A stretch of DNA of 64,000 bases, taken from Polytrichum commune (taxonomy: Eukaryota; Streptophyta; Polytrichopsida; Polytrichales; Polytrichaceae). How positions within the stretch are numbered: position 1 is the first letter of the stretch; each line of letters opens with the position of its first letter. A model generated the notes under the pieces. It ran no database searches. It was given only the letters and a program-made list of their open reading frames with translations, and was not told the DNA's origin. The position numbers and the translations under genes are program-made. The stretch lies in the NCBI GenBank assembly GCA_950295325.1, contig OX485808.1, positions 10,230,501 to 10,294,500 on the forward strand. Reading direction: 5' to 3'. This document shows, piece by piece, positions 58,683 to 64,000 of the stretch.

Positions 58683-61600
58683 GATTTTTTCCTTCACCAA
58701 ATTCAAAGTTAGTATAGAGTTTTGAATCACTTTCGCTTGAACCTTTGCAGGGTAATGGGGTTGTGTACTTGACTGTGCTTGTGCCCCGTAATATCTTTGA
58801 TTGTCTAGACTTATAAAATCCTCAAGTGTTGACATAACCTTATTCAACCACATGGGTTGGTTCCATGGCCCAGGAACATGTCAATTATATTTTGTGGGGC
58901 CCTTGAACAAAGTAAAATTATTTGTTTATTATTCATACATTCATGTTGATACTTGAAAATTTGGATGGAGTTATATTCCAACATTATTTACATGAATCAC
59001 CATTCATCCTGGCATTATTCACAAGAAAAATTGTTCATCATGGTGTTATTCATTGAAAATACTGACATTATTCACCAACATTATTCATTATTCGTACCGG
59101 TGTCAATTTCTTCTTATTTTCTAAGTTTTTTCCTATGAAGATGAGACAGTGGAGGCCTATGTTACATACTACATATAGAATGGAACACAACCATGCAACT
59201 GAAGAATGTCATGGATGAAGTTCCAATTGTATTGCTCTCTAATAATTCAATTAGGTGGAAAGGCAAAATTGCACGCGTTGTTGCACCTAAAATTTCTATA
59301 TGGGACTAATTTCTGAGTTCTACCATTCAAGCAAGATTTTAAAAAAATTAAAAAGAATAATCAATGGTGTAACCCAAATCTCTTTGAATAATTCCATAAT
59401 TTTCAATCATTTAAATTTAATTATGGGAATACTCTAGATGATACTATACTTTTACATCTATTCAAGCCTTGTCTTAGCTTTGTCTTTTTAATGACAAGCA
59501 TAATGTAAAGATATCTCCTTCACAAAGTCATTTCCAAATTGGAGATCATGGCAAGAACAAAAAAAATTAATGTACTCTTTGTTCTTATAACTTTCAATGC
59601 AATCTTTTCCGGCCACATGACAAATATTCTTGACTTCTTTTTTACCACAATTACCAATTGGTGTGGTTGTCGTATAAAACCCCTTGGCTCTTAGCTGTGT
59701 TTGCTTCCTTTGTTCTACTATCATGAAGTTGACATGAACTATTTGCTATAATATTTCTTAAATTCTTTGAGTTGAGGTTTCAAACATTGTTGATTCAACG
59801 CCTCAATAAAATGTTTGCGCAGAGGGTCAAGGTCTTTGATTAACAATATCTTTAACCAACACTACTCACATGAATTATCATTTTGAATGTACACAGTGAA
59901 AGTCAACCTTAGGTATTAACAAACCAAAAATGACCACAAGATTGAATATTAAAAATGGCATTCCTAATCTCATGTAAAAATAATTTGATAATGCGCATAA
60001 GTTGGAAATCATTTTGAATGTGTTGAACAATCACATGGTCATTATTGTTCTAATTGCATACTTAATTTGAAGAAATTTAGTATCCATACATGGATTTAGT
60101 AAATGGATCAATAAAAAATAAGGGTTCTGGTTGTCTAAATCTTTTGGTTTCTCTGTTCATGTTGTCAAATGATGATTCCAACAACAACAACAAACAAACA
60201 AACAAACAAACAAATACATGTACATATGTCATCACTCTACTTACCTTTGGGGAATGGTGGAGAATGGTGGAGAATGGTCTCACCAGCACAACATATTGTC
60301 CATTATATGTTGATAGTATGGACCCATGTCGTCCCAGTCCCTTGCACCCATACATACAACACAACACTCCCCTCCACCTTTCTAGAACAATGGGGAATGG
60401 TGCAGCACGGTGAGGAACGGCATAGCAACAACCTCGCCACCACCACCACGTTGTCTGTTGTAGATAGATGTTTCAGATATGGTAGATGGATTGTATGCCC
60501 AACAAGCTTCCTTTAACTTGTTATGTAAGGGAATTGTTCTATATTTAATCATAATGCTTATTCTATTCATAATATTAAATGAATGTCGACAAATCTAGAT
60601 TTGTCTCTATTAAGATCAAATGTGTCACTTAAACCAAAAAGGAGTAATTATTTGTAAAATAAGTTATCATCTACATTCTAAACTCCGCATTATCACGCTC
60701 ATGGCAACCATAGTGCACGTGATAGTAAGGATTTCTATAGTGTTAACATGGATGTGTGACAAAAGAGGACTAGTGTAGGGTGTGACATCATGGTATGACA
60801 CAAAATCAACATTGCAATAATGACAATATTTACAATGATGACAATGTGATGCATGCAAGCGTGCAGTTTGAATTCTTTGGCGGTAAATTTTAAAAATCAA
60901 AACATGTGATATATGAGAAAGGAACTTGATAACAAGGAGTGAGATTTAAAGTGAGAACATCCATTCCCTAGGGTTCCCGGATATAAGAGAAGGAGTGACA
61001 TTAAGGAGGGTGATATTACGGAGTTTACAGTGTAATTTGTTTGTAAATAAACCTCGAGCAATATCAACATCTCTCCAGACTGTAGTCCTAACTTAATAGG
61101 AAGTCTGACTGCATCAAATCTGAAGAGTTTGCATAAAAATTATCTCATGCATTACATAGACACAAATATAATAGCTCATGGCTTGATTGCAATGCTCAAT
61201 GTTAAAATTAAGCTCCTAACACGACTTCAGTTACTTTGGACAGGTTGGAGCTTTGAGGCCGGGGTTAACCATGACTTGCATTATGTAGCACACTACACTG
61301 TTCATGGCAAATAGTGTGGGCCACACTATAAACAAGGAAACCAACACTAAACACATTTCGGAATAATATTGTGAATGCAAACTATATTTCGACCCACAAT
61401 ATATAACATCGAAGATTTATAATATGTATATTGGATGAAAAATAGTGTGCATTTGATCATCTTCTAATAGGTGAGATCCAAATCATATCCATTCTACAAG
61501 ACGGTTTCAAATCAGTAGTTCAAATACATAAGCCATTTCCCAAAGTCGTCTTCAACATGAAAATTGTATTTCTCAAAAAAGTTCCTTGTTAAATGTTCTT

Positions 61601-64000
61601 TTGTCTTGAAATAAAATTTGATTAACTTTTGATATTTTACAATTCAATAATATAGTTTTTATCAAAGCCACCAAGGTAGGATGGGTATGTAGAGAGATTG
61701 ATATGAAATTGAATTCCTCTGGTATAAGATTCCATGCTATTTGAATGCATGATGGTGTATATTGTAGACATCGTTATAGTGCATTGAAGACTAAGTCACA
61801 CTCTAAATTTGCCCCATACTATTTACCATGAAGAATGTAGTGATGGTATTGAGATTCTTTCATAGGTATTTGGCTTTAAGGAGAGTGCCAGTGATTATAA
61901 ACCCCCATAGCCAAAGCTTGGTAAACAAGTCCTATCTCCAATAATAATCCAGATAGGTTGAAATATGTAAATGAATATGAATTTTTAATGATTTCCTTTA
62001 AAAGGAGGAAGGACTCTTTATCCAAGATCATCAAGATGATCTTAATAAAAATTATTAGTGGGTTTGAAATTCTCAAAGTTGGCTGGTATACTATGAACTT
62101 GTTGAACGATTGATCTATTGATTATATTTTCATTGTACACTTTAATTTGATTTAACTCTTTATTGCCCCAGGGTGTATTGCAATGAACTTGGAATTTCAT
62201 ACCACCTTTGATGTTGAGGGCATTTGAGTCCATTATTATCAACATTTGTCTTCATTGGCCACTTTTTTGTGCGAGCTAGCTCTAAAATGAAGAAACAAAT
62301 CATTATTCCAACAAAATTTGAGGAAATTCAACAGTCCTCGGGGAGGTCACTAGCAAAAATCGTAGAAACAACGCGCAATAAAAATTAGGGTCCAATAAAT
62401 TAATTGTGGATAAATTTTGCAGAAAACATACATATAATATAGGGGGTTTTAAATAATAAAACACGTTTACATGTAAAATACCATCACATATAATGGCCTC
62501 TTTTATCTAGTCAACACACATAAAATAATGTGGAAACAATTACTAGCGGTGGCGGATCTAGGGTAGGGTATGTGCCAGTGGATAAAAATAGGTGATTTTT
62601 TGATGAAAAAGCTTGGATGGATGACTTTGCAGGCTGATTGGCTTGACGTTACTGAACCATTGCATCCAATGTGGAGTTAATGTTCTCTACCTACGTGTCG
62701 GGAGGGAAAATTTCAACGCGTTATTCGAATTGCAATCCTCTTTCCAATTTTCTTTGGCAGTATAAGTAAAATAGGGTATTTTTGAATGATTCCCCCAAAA
62801 TTTTATAAATACTTATAGGGTATATTAAAATACAAGCATTTACCTTTATTTTGAGAAATACCATACCTTATAATCTTTTCTACAAGGTAAATAACCCCCC
62901 AATAAATAAGTCTTGAGGGCACGTGTATGCATTCATATAAGGAGTGACCACCCCGAGCAATAGTCGCAAAGTTGAAGTTGTCGAATTGGGGCACCTAGTG
63001 AAATACCTTTTCCTAAATTTGGATGGAGGGATGGATGTAGACCCCCGATTGAAATATACACGCATGTACCAACTTGGAAAGCATACATGTGAGGATTTGA
63101 ATTTTCAAATTTAAAGTTCGTATGCCTCTTCTAGAGGTTGTCAAGATTCATTGACTTGATGATGTATGTCTCAAATATTGAACTTGAATGTCATCTTTGA
63201 AGGATGTTTGCTTTGGGTTGTTGCCCAAATTGTTAAAGATAGCTGATTCTTACAAGGGGCAACACCCACGGGCAAGAAAACTTGCATCCTTGCTCAAGTC
63301 TTGGTGACCTTCTACAAGGATGAAATTCACCTCAAAGCATCAATCTCCTTCATATCAATTTCAAAATCCAACAAGACTTGTGCCTATCTCTTCTTGAAAC
63401 ATACAAGAATCATCATGCTAACTGGGAAACCCATATGACGATTTGAGTTGGCGACTCATAACACTCTTCTAGCAAGAGATGACCCCTCATGTCACTGGGG
63501 ACAATAAAGTGTTAAAGTGTGTTGAAAGGAGTGTGTCCTTGATTAACACAACCGTATTCCAAAATTTGTGCTTAATCATGTGCTTTGGAGTAATGTGTAT
63601 GTTTGACATTAAACTTCAAATCCAAAGTCTCACATGACGTTTTCAAAAACAAATGAATGTCAATTGACATCTACATTTTCTCTCAAATGACACCTCAATG
63701 TCACATGCCTTGGAGTACGTGTCATTTCAATTTCTAACATGTGTGATCTTATTCTTCACAAGTCACACTACATGTCAATTTCTAAATTGTGTGTCTCAAT
63801 TTACATGCATTATTTTTATTATTTTTATGCAAGTTTTTGCATGTCAAATGTCAAAAACTTTGTCAAAAATTACATGCAGCTTTGAAGTCTGAACAATCAA
63901 ATGATAGGTATGAAAGTAAACTATATGTGACCACCAATCACATTTGGTTCATGTAGATGGGCAACTTGTCAGTAAATTTTGGAAAAGTTGTTTTTAACAA
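58683..64000. other. AT-rich sequence without supported genes
   Basis: Only short unconvincing frames (60-115 codons). Simple repeats: (CAA)/(CAAA) at about 60178-60214 and a GGAGAATGGT triple at about 60250-60280. No tRNA, rRNA or retroelement motifs recognised by reading. Confidence 0.6.
60178..60214. repeat. (CAA)n/(CAAA)n microsatellite
   Basis: Four CAA units run into six CAAA units. Followed about 40 bases later by a short GGAGAATGGT tandem repeat. Confidence 0.9.

Noticed and set aside
59488-59724. 78-codon minus-strand frame with several Cys and His
   Set aside because: Cys/His spacing fits no zinc-finger pattern, and there is no supporting neighbour.
62546-62600. GGTGGCGGATCTAGGG-like start of a transposon
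   Set aside because: Resembles common plant repeat starts, but I could find no inverted end or target duplication.
1-64000. tRNA, rRNA or other RNA genes
   Set aside because: No cloverleaf with A and B boxes or conserved rRNA segments was recognised by reading; a dedicated search was not possible.

Overview
The window is nuclear DNA from a land plant or close streptophyte relative with a large, repeat-rich genome. It is almost entirely nested LTR retrotransposons; I can support no host gene. The elements are Ty3/gypsy type without a recognisable chromodomain (Athila/Tat-like by RT, protease and integrase motifs). A fossil element carrying a cytosine DNA methyltransferase points, weakly, away from flowering plants; species cannot be set.

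Layout. (1) 1-13428: element A, + strand, entering from the left edge: gag, pol, a long 3' coiled-coil reading frame, polypurine tract, and the first 793 bp of its 3' LTR. A 200-N gap at 327-526 is flanked by the same 12 bp and is probably spurious. (2) 13429-24409: element B, - strand, an unrelated gypsy element whose LTRs (2199 and 1570 bp) share both ends but have different middles; it has no target-site duplication and looks like a recombinant of two insertions. (3) 24410-26582: integrase remnant of an old element, split by solo LTR D (25499-26472) with a perfect 5-bp duplication. (4) 26583-27092: dispersed AT-rich repeat F. (5) 27093-44434: element C, - strand, same family as A and almost identical, with a complete 2301-bp 3' LTR and a 5' LTR cut to 658 bp. 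(6) 44432-48662: exact-length inverted copy of 22840-27070 (F, integrase remnant with D, one B LTR). (7) 48663-about 52680: gag, protease, DNA methyltransferase and RNase H tail remnants, - strand; these and the integrase remnant are two parts of one element split by the solo B LTR. (8) about 52.7-64 kb: AT-rich sequence without convincing genes, holding simple repeats, a diverged F copy and a 133-nt foldback.

How it works together. A and C encode one gag-pol frame followed by a second frame on the same strand. Their polyprotein is built from tandemly duplicated modules: an upstream ORF with two copies of a domain, a protein with three SQEVRDAPED repeats, five copies of the integrase zinc-binding module, two copies of the integrase GPY/F domain, and a repeat-rich coiled coil. 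Both copies share the same in-frame stops, so they are dead or were mobilised in trans, or one is a segmental copy of the other. Two inverted relations dominate the region (A versus C, coordinates summing to 42029; the arms around C, summing to 71502). The fold-back junction at 44432-44434 has 3-bp microhomology and lies at the foot of an LTR hairpin. Assembly error must be excluded before any biological reading.
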